63,750 nt of DNA from Candidatus Eiseniibacteriota bacterium (GTDB lineage Bacteria; Eisenbacteria; RBG-16-71-46): the NCBI GenBank assembly GCA_025360715.1, contig JANYBS010000216.1, positions 1 to 63,750 of the forward strand. The letters run 5' to 3'. The notes under the pieces were generated by a model. The model saw only the letters and a program-made list of their open reading frames with translations, ran no database searches and was not told where the DNA came from. This document shows, in pieces, positions 51,444-60,295 of this stretch (its first letter is position 1; every line of letters starts with the position of its first letter). A program made the translations under genes and the position numbers.

Positions 51444-51452
51444 TTGTTACAA
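51444..51452 (-). promoter_or_regulatory. Candidate Rrf2 operator before the NmrA-like gene
   Basis: TTGTTACAA, a nine-base near-perfect dyad in an AT-rich patch, lies 90 nt upstream of the reductase start. It resembles half of the dyad upstream of the regulator itself (7 of 9 bases). Confidence 0.35.
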
Positions 51453-51469
51453 ATACGCTCAAAAGAAAC

Positions 51470-51898
51470 TCAGCAGCTCGCTGCCGACCCTGCCTTCTTC
51501 CTCACGACGCGCGCCAGGTCCTCGACCGTCTGCCCGGCGAGCGATGCGAGGAATGCCTTCTCGGCGCGCTTGCCAACGTCCGTGACCAGACCCTTCACCT
51601 GCCGGCCCACCGGGCACTGCGGGTTCGGGTGATGCGAGGCCGGCGCAGCACTGTCCTCGACCGCCAGGAAGACGTCCGACAGCTTCACTTTGGATGCCGC
51701 CTTGGCGATGCGGAACCCGCCGCCCGGGCCGGTCTGCCCGGTGACCAGCCCCGCACGCTGCAGCGCGCCAAGGATCCGGCGCACCACGACGGGGTGGGTA
51801 TTGACGCTGCTCGCGATGAATGCCGATGTGCACGGCGCCTGCGCGTGGGCGAGGAGCGTGAGCACATGAACAGCGACCGCGAAACGGACATTGGTCAT
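51470..51898 (-). CDS. Rrf2-family transcriptional regulator (YwnA-like)
   Basis: 142 residues from an ATG at 51898 with AGAAAGGAAA upstream. Rrf2 winged-helix features are present: NVRFAVAVHVLTLLA, recognition segment VVVRRILGALQRAGLV, and wing GPGGGFRIAKAA. Classic Fe-S-binding Rrf2 proteins have three Cys in a short loop; here only two (SAAPASHH...QCPVG and the final residue) lie in the C-terminal part, plus one in APCTS, so Fe-S binding is doubtful and it may respond to thiol oxidation instead. It is upstream of an NmrA-like gene, a pairing that is common for this type. Confidence 0.9.
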   Translation of the reverse strand: MTNVRFAVAVHVLTLLAHAQAPCTSAFIASSVNTHPVVVRRILGALQRAGLVTGQTGPGGGFRIAKAASKVKLSDVFLAVEDSAAPASHHPNPQCPVGRQVKGLVTDVGKRAEKAFLASLAGQTVEDLARVVRKKAGSAASC

Positions 51899-51915
51899 GG
51901 CAGGCGATTTCCTTT

Positions 51916-51936
51916 CTGCAACAAACATTGCTACAG
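51916..51936 (-). promoter_or_regulatory. Candidate autoregulatory operator of the Rrf2 gene
   Basis: An imperfect 21-bp dyad (CTGCAACAA, ACA, TTGCTACAG; 7 of 9 pairs) lies 18 nt upstream of the rrf2 start. It overlaps where a promoter would be, so it could mediate self-repression. Confidence 0.4.
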
Positions 51937-51963
51937 ATGCCAGGCCCCGGCAACGGATTCCAT

Positions 51964-52003
51964 AAAAAAGCAGAAGGCGGCCCGTCCCGAAGGACAGGCC
52001 GCC
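51964..52003 (-). terminator. Intrinsic terminator
   Basis: On the minus strand a 7-bp plus 4-bp stem with one mismatch (GGCGGCC, GTCC) closes a TTCG loop, followed by TTCTGC and six T residues. It follows the lipoprotein gene by 42 nt. Confidence 0.75.
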
Positions 52004-52045
52004 CATGCCGCAGCAGGGCCGAGGGGCCCCCTGCTTCATCCCAGG

Positions 52046-52993
52046 CTAATGGTGATGATCCTCGCCCTCGACGTCGCAGTCATGATCGCGCGTCGCGAAC
52101 GGGAAGACCCACGCGTTCGAGCTGTACGCTGCGGCGTCGTCATGCAGCGTGCCCCGCGACAGCGCGTTGACGCCGAAGTGCTGCAGCCCCTCGAAGTCGC
52201 CGGTGCGGAACGTGATCGTGTAGGTGCCGTCGCCGTTCGAGTGGAACTTGCGGCGGTCGAAGCTGTGGTAGAAGACCACGTCGTCATCGGTCTTGGTCGT
52301 CGTGACCGTGACCGTCACGCTATCCTCGGCCGGCACGTGGAGCATGCGGCGGCGCAGGTGCAGCAGCAGCGGATCGGTGATCGTCGTGTCCTTGGCGCCC
52401 GTCTGGATGCGCACGCTCAGGATCTGCGTCGCGCTCGGAGCGCTGAGCACGTTCACGCCTGACGTGCCGACGACGTGCCACTTGGCGACCGTGCCAGAGC
52501 TGTCGATCCACACGCGCTTGAGCAGTAGCTTGCGGGTCCAGTGGTCCTCGAGCGGCTTGGCGATGCGCGTCGTGTCGGTACCAAGGCTGTCGCTCGCGAG
52601 GATGTTGAGCGAACCCTTGAGCACCTTGTTCACGGTGACGAGGGCGGTCCGCGGGCGGCCGAGCGAATCGGGATCGCTCACGTCGGTCGTGAACGAACGA
52701 TCGACCGAGTCGATCTTGCGGTACCAGCGCAGCGGGTGGATGAGCGCGGCGCCGCCGGCGGGATCGAAGGTCATGCCCATCGGGGCAGCGTTGCTGAACG
52801 CGTCTTCGTCGACGAGCTGCAAGTTGGCGGCGACCTGGTCATTGGCTTGCGCGCGCGCGACGCTCGCGGCGGCCGACGAGATGCCCGAGCCGTTCGAGCC
52901 CGAACTGGCCAGGCTCTTGTTGGACTTGCCACAGCCGGCCAGCAGGCCGATCAGGGCCAATGTTCCGAGGGCGGCCTGAAGATGTCGATGCAT
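52046..52993 (-). CDS. Lipoprotein of unknown function
   Basis: 315 residues from an ATG at 52993, with GGAGG 5 nt upstream. Lipobox LLAGC at residues 17-21. The mature protein begins with a low-complexity Ser/Gly/Ala linker, then beta-rich sequence: PLRWYRKIDSVDRSF, VTVNKVLKGSLNIL, and KPLEDHWTRKLLLKRV. It ends in acidic and His residues (DHDCDVEGEDHHH), a possible metal-binding tail. No family recognised. It is preceded upstream by another lipoprotein gene after a terminator. Confidence 0.7.
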   Translation of the reverse strand: MHRHLQAALGTLALIGLLAGCGKSNKSLASSGSNGSGISSAAASVARAQANDQVAANLQLVDEDAFSNAAPMGMTFDPAGGAALIHPLRWYRKIDSVDRSFTTDVSDPDSLGRPRTALVTVNKVLKGSLNILASDSLGTDTTRIAKPLEDHWTRKLLLKRVWIDSSGTVAKWHVVGTSGVNVLSAPSATQILSVRIQTGAKDTTITDPLLLHLRRRMLHVPAEDSVTVTVTTTKTDDDVVFYHSFDRRKFHSNGDGTYTITFRTGDFEGLQHFGVNALSRGTLHDDAAAYSSNAWVFPFATRDHDCDVEGEDHHH

Positions 52994-53294
52994 GGTGTCC
53001 TCCATCATGGGAAGCGGCGGATGTCTTGTGGGGGAGTCTCGAACGAAGGGCGGGGCGAACCTGTGTGCGCCGGTCACTCGAATCCAGTGCAGTGCCTGTG
53101 CCACGTCCTGAATGGTGCGAACTCGTTGCACCGCAACGGCGGCGGCCCTGCTCTGGCGCGGCGCAGTGTACCGATGCGGCCACTCGTGTGCTCAGAGGTA
53201 CCACACGGGACAGGGGCGAGTTCCCTCGCGCCGCAAATGAGACCGCGCGATCCCCGAGTGGGGACCGCGCGGTTCACACCTGCTGGACTCGTGT
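52994..53294. other. Intergenic region between two lipoprotein genes
   Basis: 301 bp. It contains a hairpin terminator at its right end and must hold the promoter of the left gene. Short frames on both strands look accidental. Confidence 0.4.
53242..53273 (-). terminator. GC-rich hairpin terminator
   Basis: An ACCGCGCG stem (8 bp) continues into TCCCC/GGGGA around a GAGT loop. The T-tract on the minus strand is poor (TCTCATTT). It follows the lipoprotein gene by 22 nt. Confidence 0.5.
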
Positions 53295-54116
53295 CTAGAG
53301 CTTGAGGTGCGTGTCGCGGCGCACGTGGAACAGCATCTCCGCGCCTTTGCCGACTTCTGCCTGATAGCCCTTGGACTTCGCCACCGCGCCCGTGGCAGCC
53401 ACGCCGCCCAGGATGCCGCCGATCAGCGCGCCCTTGCCGCTGCCGCCGATCGCCTTGCCGAGCAGCGCGCCAGCGGCCGCGCCGCCGGCGATGGCACCCA
53501 GGTTGCGGCCGCGCGTGGAGCCGGCCACGATGCTATCGGCGCCGGCATCGACCGCAAGCGTCTTGCCGTTGGCCTCGATTGACTCGACGCGCAGCACGAG
53601 CACCGCACGTGAACCCTTTTCCGCCGGCGCGACGCCTTCGACGACGCCGTGCACGAGCGAGCCTGCCGGGAACGGCGCCATGCTGCCGACCGTGACCGCG
53701 TCTTTGATCGAGCCCGTCCAGCTGTCGCCCTGATGCGCCGTCTCCGACGTGAGCGGCGTATCGACCGTGACCTTGAGCGCGGTGCCGGCCGGGACCGTGA
53801 CCGAGGGCTCTGCGGGCGCGGGCGGCGTGGCCCTGGGGGTCTTGTGCTCCGGCTTGCTGGCCGGCCGCTCGCTCTTGGGCGCAGGCGTATTGCCGGGCTG
53901 CGCGGCAGGCGCGGGCGCCTGTGCGCCGCCGGATTGCGGGTTAAAGCCGCTATTCGGCGTGACGGCGCCCTGCGGCTGCTCGATCGGGCTGCCCGCGAGC
54001 AGGCTGTCACTCGTGGCGCCGCCGGCCGTCTCGGTCTTCTTGCCGCAGCCCGTGAGCGCGGCCGCCGAGATGATGATGAGGGTGAGAGCCAGTGTGATCT
54101 TAATCGTGGACTTCAT
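53295..54116 (-). CDS. Lipoprotein with glycine-zipper C-terminus
   Basis: 273 residues from an ATG at 54116 with GGAGG upstream. Lipobox ALTGC near residues 20-24. Residues 30-110 are Pro/Ala/Gly-rich linker. A middle beta domain (VTVPAGTALKVTVDTPLTS, SLVHGVVEGVAPAEKGSR) precedes a Gly/Ala segment (GAIAGGAAAGALLGKAIGG, GGILGGVAATGAVA) of the glycine-zipper type that inserts in or oligomerises on membranes. It ends in a basic stretch. This combination resembles outer-membrane lipoproteins of unknown role. Confidence 0.75.
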   Translation of the reverse strand: MKSTIKITLALTLIIISAAALTGCGKKTETAGGATSDSLLAGSPIEQPQGAVTPNSGFNPQSGGAQAPAPAAQPGNTPAPKSERPASKPEHKTPRATPPAPAEPSVTVPAGTALKVTVDTPLTSETAHQGDSWTGSIKDAVTVGSMAPFPAGSLVHGVVEGVAPAEKGSRAVLVLRVESIEANGKTLAVDAGADSIVAGSTRGRNLGAIAGGAAAGALLGKAIGGSGKGALIGGILGGVAATGAVAKSKGYQAEVGKGAEMLFHVRRDTHLKL

Positions 54117-54368
54117 GTGTCCTCCGGACAGTCTCGGCATCCATGCCGGACCGAGGGGCCGCGGTTGGGGGGAGCAGTGCTGGCCGTGCGATGGGGACGC
54201 GAGGCCGCCGCCACAGGATGCCCATGCGCGGCCGTGGGCGCAAGCGCGCTCGCAGAGCGCAGGCCACTGGCCGCGTGGGGCTGGCGGCGCTAGGTTCACG
54301 CCCATCTCATACGCCCGCGCGCGCTCAGGCGCCGCGAATCGACCCTTTCCACGCTCGAGGAACCTGTC

Positions 54369-55868
54369 ATGGATGTCACGCTTCGCCGTTCTTCGCTCGC
54401 CGCGCGTGCGTGCGGCTTGCTGGCCGTGGGTGTCGCCGAAGGATCTGCGCGCCTCTCCGGCGCCGCCCTCGCGCTGGACCTCGCCACCAAGGGCGCACTC
54501 ACGCGCGCGCTGGCTGCCGGTGACTTCAAGGGCCGCGCCTCCGACGTCGCGCTGGTCTACCCCGAAGGCGTCAAGGCCAAGCGCGTGCTGCTCGTAGGAC
54601 TCGGCCCGGCGGCGAAACTCGACGAGAAGCGCATCCGCTTGGCCGCCGCGACGGCGTCTCGCCGTGCGCGCGAGTTGGGCGCGGGCTCGCTGGCACTGGC
54701 GCTGCACACGGCCGCGACGCTCGATGATGCCACCGCGCAGGCGGCCGCCGAAGGCGCAGTGCTCGGGCACCATCGCTATGCGGCGTACAAGAGCGACGCC
54801 AAGTCCGCGCTCACTCGCGTGGAGCTGCTTGTGGAACAGGCGGCACCTCGCGGCGTCGCCGCCGCGGTGCGCGCGGGCGCGATCCGTGGTGAGGCCGTGT
54901 GCCTGGCGCGCGACCTGGCCAGCACGCCGGGCCAGGACCTGACGCCCATCCAACTCGCCGCGCGCGCCAAGGACGTGGCCAAGCGCGCGGGCGCCAAGCT
55001 GACCGTGTTCGATGTGGCGGCCATGGAGCGTCTGGGCATGGGCTGCGTGCTCGCGGTCGGGCGCGGCAGCGTGAACCCGCCGCGCTTCATCGTGCTCGAT
55101 CGTCCGGCGGATGCCGCGCCTCGTGGCAAGAAGCCGCACACGATCGTGATCATCGGCAAGGGCGTCACGTTCGACACGGGCGGCTACTCGCTCAAGCCGC
55201 GCGACGGCATGGGCAAGATGAAGTACGACATGAGCGGCTCCGCCGCGGTGCTTGGGCTCTTCGCCTCGTTGCCCGCGCTCGGCAAGCTGCCCGTGCGCGT
55301 GGTGGGGCTCATCCCGAGCGCCGAGAACATGGTGAGCGATGCCGCGTACAAACCCGGCGACGTGATCCGGGCGATCGATGGCACCACGATCGAAGTCACG
55401 AACACCGACGCCGAAGGCCGGTTGTTGCTCGCCGACGCTCTGGGCTACGCCAAGCGGCTCTCGCCCGAGACCGTGATCGACCTGGCCACGCTCACCGGCG
55501 CCATGGCGATCGCGCTCGGCCGCCACGCCGCGGGTCTCTACTCGCGCGACGACCTGCTCGCTTCGGAGCTGCAGGACGCGGGCGAGGCAACGGGCGAGCG
55601 CCTGTGGCGCATGCCGCTGTGGGACGAGTTCCGCACCGAGATGCGCAGCGAGGTCGCCGACCTGGTCAACTCCGATGAGAAGAGCGAGGGCGGCTCGAAC
55701 AAGGCCGCGGCGTTCTTGGAGCACTTCGCGGCCGACATGCACTGGGCGCATCTCGATATCGCCAGCACCGCATGGACCTACACGGAGCGTCCCGATGCAT
55801 CGCGCGGCCCGAATGCCTTCGGCGTGCGCCTGCTCACGCGCTGGTTGGAGCAGCGCGTACGGGGCTAG
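54369..55868 (+). CDS. pepA: Leucyl aminopeptidase (M17)
   Basis: 499 residues with GAGG just before the ATG. This cytosolic hexamer removes N-terminal residues and uses two metal ions. The C-terminal catalytic half has IGKGVTFDTGGYSLKP with the first Lys and Asp, MKYDMSGSAAVLG with a second Asp, and NTDAEGRLLLADAL, the family signature with Asp and Glu ligands and the catalytic Arg. E. coli PepA also binds DNA at cer sites. The N-terminal half is divergent as usual. The next gene begins 44 nt after its stop. Confidence 0.95.
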   Translation: MDVTLRRSSLAARACGLLAVGVAEGSARLSGAALALDLATKGALTRALAAGDFKGRASDVALVYPEGVKAKRVLLVGLGPAAKLDEKRIRLAAATASRRARELGAGSLALALHTAATLDDATAQAAAEGAVLGHHRYAAYKSDAKSALTRVELLVEQAAPRGVAAAVRAGAIRGEAVCLARDLASTPGQDLTPIQLAARAKDVAKRAGAKLTVFDVAAMERLGMGCVLAVGRGSVNPPRFIVLDRPADAAPRGKKPHTIVIIGKGVTFDTGGYSLKPRDGMGKMKYDMSGSAAVLGLFASLPALGKLPVRVVGLIPSAENMVSDAAYKPGDVIRAIDGTTIEVTNTDAEGRLLLADALGYAKRLSPETVIDLATLTGAMAIALGRHAAGLYSRDDLLASELQDAGEATGERLWRMPLWDEFRTEMRSEVADLVNSDEKSEGGSNKAAAFLEHFAADMHWAHLDIASTAWTYTERPDASRGPNAFGVRLLTRWLEQRVRG

Positions 55869-55912
55869 AGTGGGCGACGGCGGTTCAGGCTCGAAGAAGG
55901 AGGGGCGATCGC

Positions 55913-56434
55913 ATGGCGGAACCCGAAGTCCAGATGGCGAGCTACTTCGCGAAATATGAGCCGGCGATCGCCAAGCGCGGAAAGGCATTGCGCTCAAAAC
56001 TGCGCGCACGGCTTCCCGGCTTCTTCGAGATCGTCTATTTCTACGAGCGTCAGGCCGCGCTCGTGATCTCCTATTCGCCGAGCGAGCATGGCTACGAAGG
56101 CGTGTGTTCGCTTGCGCTTTACCCCGACGGCGTGAAGCTGCACTTCGGGCAAGGGGCCCTGTTGTCGAAGTCGGATCCGCAGCGATTGCTGCAAGGCAGC
56201 GGCAAGACGGTGCGTCACGTCGTGCTGGGCTCGGCGGCGGACATCGGCCGCGCAGAGATCGAGACGTTGATCGTGGCCGCGTTGCAGCTCGCGAAAGTGC
56301 GGCTCGATCCGAACGCGAAGAGCGCGGTGATCATCAAGGCCGAAGCCCAGGCGCAGCGCGCGCGCCGGGTGAGCAAGCCCGCACGACCGGCCTTGGTGCG
56401 TGGGCCCTCGAAGCCCCGCCGCGCCGCTGGCTAG
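55913..56434 (+). CDS. DUF1801-family protein
   Basis: 173 residues from an ATG at 55913 with GAAGGAGG upstream. YFAKYEPAIAKRGKALRSKL, FFEIVYFYERQAALVISYSP and LHFGQGALLSKSDPQRLLQG match the YdhG/DUF1801 fold, whose members are of unknown function. The last 35 residues are basic and Ala/Pro-rich (RRVSKPARPALVRGPSKPRR), possibly nucleic-acid binding. Its TAG overlaps the TAG of the convergent gene by two bases. Confidence 0.85.
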   Translation: MAEPEVQMASYFAKYEPAIAKRGKALRSKLRARLPGFFEIVYFYERQAALVISYSPSEHGYEGVCSLALYPDGVKLHFGQGALLSKSDPQRLLQGSGKTVRHVVLGSAADIGRAEIETLIVAALQLAKVRLDPNAKSAVIIKAEAQAQRARRVSKPARPALVRGPSKPRRAAG

Positions 56435-57261
56435 CGCTTCTTCGCGGCTTTGGGTGCGGCGGCAGCTGGCTTGCGCGCGGGCTTCTTCACCGGTGCGCGA
56501 GGTGCCAGCGCGCTCCCTTGCGGCTCTTCACGCATGACCACGAGTCCGCTCGCCTCGTGCTCGAGGCGCAGTAGTTCGCCCTTGGGCGACGCCCACAGCT
56601 GGAACGTGCTCGATTGGTCGGTGACCGTGTACTTCGCGGTCACGGTGCGCTTGCCGCCCCACATCACGGTGTCGGCGCCGGCCACGGTCACCGTCGCTTC
56701 GCTGGTCGCGCTCGTCTGCCCCAGCGTGACGATCGAGATCGGCCGCGTCTTCAGGATGTGGCCCTGAACGTTGTGGCAGACCACATCGAAGAGCGTGAAC
56801 ACGAGCGGGTCCATCACGAACAGGCGCCCGGGCGGCATCACGAGCCGGTCCGCGGAACCCGCGTCATCATTCTCGGTGTAGACCGTCATGACCGTGTCGG
56901 CGGGCAGCACGCCCTTCACGGTGACATGGCCATCGAACTCGGTGCGCGACATGTAGCGGCGCAGGCCGTAGTCGAACGAGTCCACGATCAACGAGACCGT
57001 CTTGCGGAACGGCTTGGTCGAGCCGTCCTTGGCGCGCAGCCGGCGTTCGATCACCGCGCTCACCTGCATGGAGTCGGCGACGCGGTCGTATTCGAAGCGC
57101 TCCGTGGCGATCGGCTGGCCGTGGTCGAGCACGATGAACCGCCCGCGATCGAGCGTGGTCGCAAGCGAATCGGCCGGCTGCGCGTGGAGTCGCGGCGCCG
57201 CCGAGATGAGCGCGGCAAGGGCCAGCAAGGCGGCGGGAATGGCTCGATGGAGTGTGCGCAT
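56431..57261 (-). CDS. Secreted protein of unknown function
   Basis: 276 residues from ATG 57261 (an ATG at 57279 is an alternative). A signal peptide ends near PRLHAQPAD. The mature part is beta-rich with repeating short strands (DRGRFIVLDHGQPIATERFEY, AVIERRLRAKDGST, TVTVAGADTVMWGGK). It looks like a DUF6134/DUF3108-like barrel, but I do not recognise the family. The C-terminus is a Lys/Ala/Pro-rich tail (PVKKPARKPAAAAPKAAKKR). The stop overlaps the convergent DUF1801 gene. Confidence 0.65.
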   Translation of the reverse strand: MRTLHRAIPAALLALAALISAAPRLHAQPADSLATTLDRGRFIVLDHGQPIATERFEYDRVADSMQVSAVIERRLRAKDGSTKPFRKTVSLIVDSFDYGLRRYMSRTEFDGHVTVKGVLPADTVMTVYTENDDAGSADRLVMPPGRLFVMDPLVFTLFDVVCHNVQGHILKTRPISIVTLGQTSATSEATVTVAGADTVMWGGKRTVTAKYTVTDQSSTFQLWASPKGELLRLEHEASGLVVMREEPQGSALAPRAPVKKPARKPAAAAPKAAKKR

Positions 57262-57327
57262 AGCGCGGAATCGTAGCACAGGCCACGTGCGGTCCCGTGG
57301 CAGGGAAGTGTCAGGAATCGCGCGGCG

Positions 57328-58704
57328 TCAGCTGCGCAGCGGCTCCAGCCGCGCCACGCACTCGATGTGCGGCGTGTGCGGGAACATATCGAATGGCGTG
57401 ACCTCGGCCAGCTGGTAGCCGTAGCCCAGGAAGTCCTTGGCGTCGCGGGCGAACGTCGCGGGATTGCACGACACGTATACGATCCGGGCGGGCTTGAGCT
57501 CCGCCACTCGCGCCACGACTCGCGGATGCAGGCCGGCGCGCGGCGGGTCGACCACGACCAGGTCGGGCTTCACGCTGCCTTCGCGTTCGCCGCGCGCCCA
57601 CTCGCGCAACACCTGGCGCGTATCGCCGCACTCGAAGCGCGTGCCTGCGATACCGTTGCGCAGGGCGTTGCGGCGCGCGCGCTCGACCGCATGCGGCACG
57701 CTCTCCACGCCCACAGCGGAGCCTGCGGCGCGCGCGAACAGCAGCGTGAGCGTGCCGGCGCCGCTGTACAGGTCGAGCACGGTCTCGGCGCCCGAGAGCT
57801 GCGCGGCCGCGAGCGCCCCTTCGTACAGATGCTCGGCCTGCGCGCTGTTCGTCTGCAGGAACGCGTTGCCCACGACCTCGAACTCCAGCCCGCAGAGTTT
57901 CTCCACGATGTGGTCGTCGCCCGCGAGCACCGTCTCGCTCTCGGCGAACGCCACGTTCGCGCGCGAGGTGTTGATACCCAGCGTCACCGAACGCATCTGG
58001 CTACTCAGCGCGCGAATGGCCAGCGCCCACTCGCTCAGGCCGGGGACCTGGTCCGAGGCGGCCAGCAGATGCACGGCGCATTGCTGCGTGTGCTGCAGAT
58101 GGCGCACGGTGAGGAAGCGCACGATGCCGTCGTGGCGGCCCGGGTGATAGGCCTCCCAACGATGCGCGATCGCGAACCGCTGCGTGAGCTTCACGGCTTC
58201 CATGATCAGCGGCGACGCGATCCAGCACTCGCGCTGTGCGAAGATCCTGTCGAACGTGCCGCGCTCGTGCAGTCCCAGCACCGGGCCGTCGACTGTGGGC
58301 ATGAAGCTGAATTCCATCTTGTTGCGGTAGTGCCACGGATCGGGTGCCGGGACGATCGCGCGCACGGGCGGCGCCGACATGCCACCCAGATGCCGCAGCG
58401 CCTCGCCGACCTGACGCTCCTTGAGCCGGACCTGCGCGTCGTAGGGCAGCTCCTGAAGCCGGCAGCCGCCGCACTGGTCCACGTGCACGCAGCGCGCGGG
58501 GATGCGCTCGGGGCCTGGTGTCTCGAGGCCCTCATACCGCGCTTCGGCGAAGCTCTTCTTGGACTTGGTCAGCCGCGCGCGGACGGTGTCGCCGGGCAGG
58601 CCGCGATCGATGAACACCGCGCGGCCGCCGTCGTCGCGGGCGAACGCCTTGCCGCCCAGGGACAGGTCCTGGACCAGGAATGTTGACAGCTCTCTGACTT
58701 TCAT
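57328..58704 (-). CDS. 23S rRNA (uracil-5)-methyltransferase (RlmD/RumA family)
   Basis: 458 residues from an ATG at 58704; the upstream frame is not homologous and the RBS is poor. It has an N-terminal TRAM domain (VQDLSLGGKAFARDDGGRAVF), an Fe-S cluster with CVHVDQCGGC plus a fourth Cys in RECWIAS, and a SAM methyltransferase domain (VLDLYSGAGTLTLLFA, DPPRAGLHPRV). The catalytic Cys is in YVSCNPATFARD. RlmD methylates U1939 in 23S rRNA of E. coli; related enzymes modify other uridines, so the exact target is uncertain. Confidence 0.9.
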   Translation of the reverse strand: MKVRELSTFLVQDLSLGGKAFARDDGGRAVFIDRGLPGDTVRARLTKSKKSFAEARYEGLETPGPERIPARCVHVDQCGGCRLQELPYDAQVRLKERQVGEALRHLGGMSAPPVRAIVPAPDPWHYRNKMEFSFMPTVDGPVLGLHERGTFDRIFAQRECWIASPLIMEAVKLTQRFAIAHRWEAYHPGRHDGIVRFLTVRHLQHTQQCAVHLLAASDQVPGLSEWALAIRALSSQMRSVTLGINTSRANVAFAESETVLAGDDHIVEKLCGLEFEVVGNAFLQTNSAQAEHLYEGALAAAQLSGAETVLDLYSGAGTLTLLFARAAGSAVGVESVPHAVERARRNALRNGIAGTRFECGDTRQVLREWARGEREGSVKPDLVVVDPPRAGLHPRVVARVAELKPARIVYVSCNPATFARDAKDFLGYGYQLAEVTPFDMFPHTPHIECVARLEPLRS

Positions 58705-58837
58705 GGGGCCGGGCCGGGGGTAGGGAAGGAAGAAGCGTTCGGCGGAGGGAACCTTTTGCCCGGTTCGGCTGTCCAAGCCCAAGCGAACACGTCGCGATCC
58801 CCGCCCAAGGATCAAACGCTAACACAGGAGATTCCTC

Positions 58838-60064
58838 ATGCGTAGAACGCCGCCGCCGCTTCGAATGTTCCTCACCGCCCTCGCGCTGCTCGCGCTCAGC
58901 CTGGCGGCGCCGCGGCTCGCGGATGCCGCTTCGCGCACGTGGCTGGGCGTGTATTCGCAGGCGATCACCGAAGAATTGCGCGATGGCTTGGACCTGCACG
59001 GCGCGGACGGCGTGCTCGTGAACCAGGTCGTCCCGGGTAGCCCCGCGGCGAATGCCGGCTTGCGCAAGGGCGACGTGATCACGTCGTTCAACTCGCGCTC
59101 GGTGGATTCGCCCGAAGCCCTCTCGACCATGGTGCGCGGCTCCAACGACGGCCGAGAGGTCGCGCTCGGCGTGATCCGCGACGGTGACAAGCGCACGCTC
59201 TCGGTCACGCTCGGCGCGCGATCGGACTCCGACGACGGGGATGCGCCGATGGCTCCCGAGGCTCCGCGCGCGCCGCACGCCCCTCGTGCGCCGCGTGCTC
59301 CGCGGGCGCTGGGTGACGACAGCAAAGACTCCCGGGAACTTCGGGTCGAGGTGCAGGGTAAGGATGGTGACCGCAAGGTCCGTATGTGGAAGAACGGCGA
59401 GGAAGTCGATCCCGACGGGATGGGCGACCTCCACATCGAGGGCCTCGAAGGCCTGAAGGGTCTCAAGGGGCTGGAAGGCCTCAAGGGCCTCGAAGGGCTC
59501 AAAAGTCTCAAGCATCTCGATGGCCAGGACCACATGCAGGTCTTCGGTGACCCGGATGGCGATGGACAGATGCAGATGATGATGCCGGGCGTCCGTGGCC
59601 GTCTTGGCGTCCGCGTCCAATCGTTGAACGACGATCTTGCCTTGGCATTGGGCGCCGCCGGTTCGCACGGTGCGCTGGTGCTCGAGGTCCAGAAGGGAAC
59701 GCCGGCCGAAGAAGCGGGCCTGCGGTCAGGAGACATCATCACGTCGATCGAAGGGCAGTCGATCGACGGTGCGGACGACCTGGTGAAGGCGCTCCGCGAT
59801 CAGGACGGCAAGGTGTCGGTCGGCGTCATCCGCAGGGGGGTGAAGCGCACGGTCGAGGCCGAGCTGGAGGGAGCCCCGCACAAGATGGGCAGTGAGGGCG
59901 GGGATCGGTGGCAGGGCATGGGCCGCAGTGGAGGCGATGAACCACACATCATGATCCGCAAGAAGGTCAGGGATCGTGCGGACCAGGATGAGCTTCGCCA
60001 GCAGGTGGACGAACTTCGCGAGCAGTTGCGTGAACTGCGCCGGCAGCTGGAGGACAAGCGGTAG
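58838..60064 (+). CDS. Secreted two-PDZ protein with low-complexity linker
   Basis: 408 residues with CAGGAG upstream of the ATG. A signal peptide ends near RLADA. PDZ1 (about 35-125) has TWLGVYSQAI and GSPAANAGLRKGDVI. PDZ2 (about 255-340) has GVRVQSLNDDLALAL and GTPAEEAGLRSGDII. Between them are an Ala-Pro-Arg/His repeat (residues 138-157) and a Leu-Glu-Gly-Leu-Lys repeat (201-227). The C-terminus (about 375-408) is a coiled coil ending RRQLEDKR. No protease domain is present, so it is an adaptor or scaffold rather than a DegP-type enzyme. Confidence 0.8.
   Translation: MRRTPPPLRMFLTALALLALSLAAPRLADAASRTWLGVYSQAITEELRDGLDLHGADGVLVNQVVPGSPAANAGLRKGDVITSFNSRSVDSPEALSTMVRGSNDGREVALGVIRDGDKRTLSVTLGARSDSDDGDAPMAPEAPRAPHAPRAPRAPRALGDDSKDSRELRVEVQGKDGDRKVRMWKNGEEVDPDGMGDLHIEGLEGLKGLKGLEGLKGLEGLKSLKHLDGQDHMQVFGDPDGDGQMQMMMPGVRGRLGVRVQSLNDDLALALGAAGSHGALVLEVQKGTPAEEAGLRSGDIITSIEGQSIDGADDLVKALRDQDGKVSVGVIRRGVKRTVEAELEGAPHKMGSEGGDRWQGMGRSGGDEPHIMIRKKVRDRADQDELRQQVDELREQLRELRRQLEDKR
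59438..59518 (+). repeat. Leu-Glu-Gly-Leu-Lys coding repeat
   Basis: Near-identical 9- to 18-bp units (GAAGGCCTGAAGGGTCTC-like) encode GLEGLKGLKGLEGLKGLEGL. The DNA identity is high, indicating recent slippage expansion. Confidence 0.7.
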
Positions 60065-60225
60065 CAGTATCGAAGCAGAAGTCTCGCGGCCCTCACCGCC
60101 GCGGCAGACCGTCATCACATCCGGGGGCGTCGTCCGACCCGCTTCTCACCGCAAGGTGCTAAGCATGGGGCGAAGTCCGAAGCGGGAAGGTGCAGCGCGG
60201 CGCTCCCGAGATGGATGACGGCGCG

Positions 60226-60253
60226 AACCCCGGTCGCAAAAGCGGCCGGGGTT
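60226..60253. terminator. Bidirectional intrinsic terminator
   Basis: An AACCCCGG/CCGGGGTT stem (8 bp) with an inner TCGC/GCGG pairing and AAAA loop, extended by GCG/CGC flanks; TT on both arms. It lies between the convergent PDZ and BNR genes. Confidence 0.7.
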
Positions 60254-60295
60254 TCGCATGTGCGGCGCTTGCGCGGGCGTGTTCAGCGCGAGGCG

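Noticed and set aside
54117-56009. Long N-terminal extension of the glycine-zipper lipoprotein frame
   Set aside because: The lipoprotein signal begins at 54116. Further upstream the frame is antisense to pepA.
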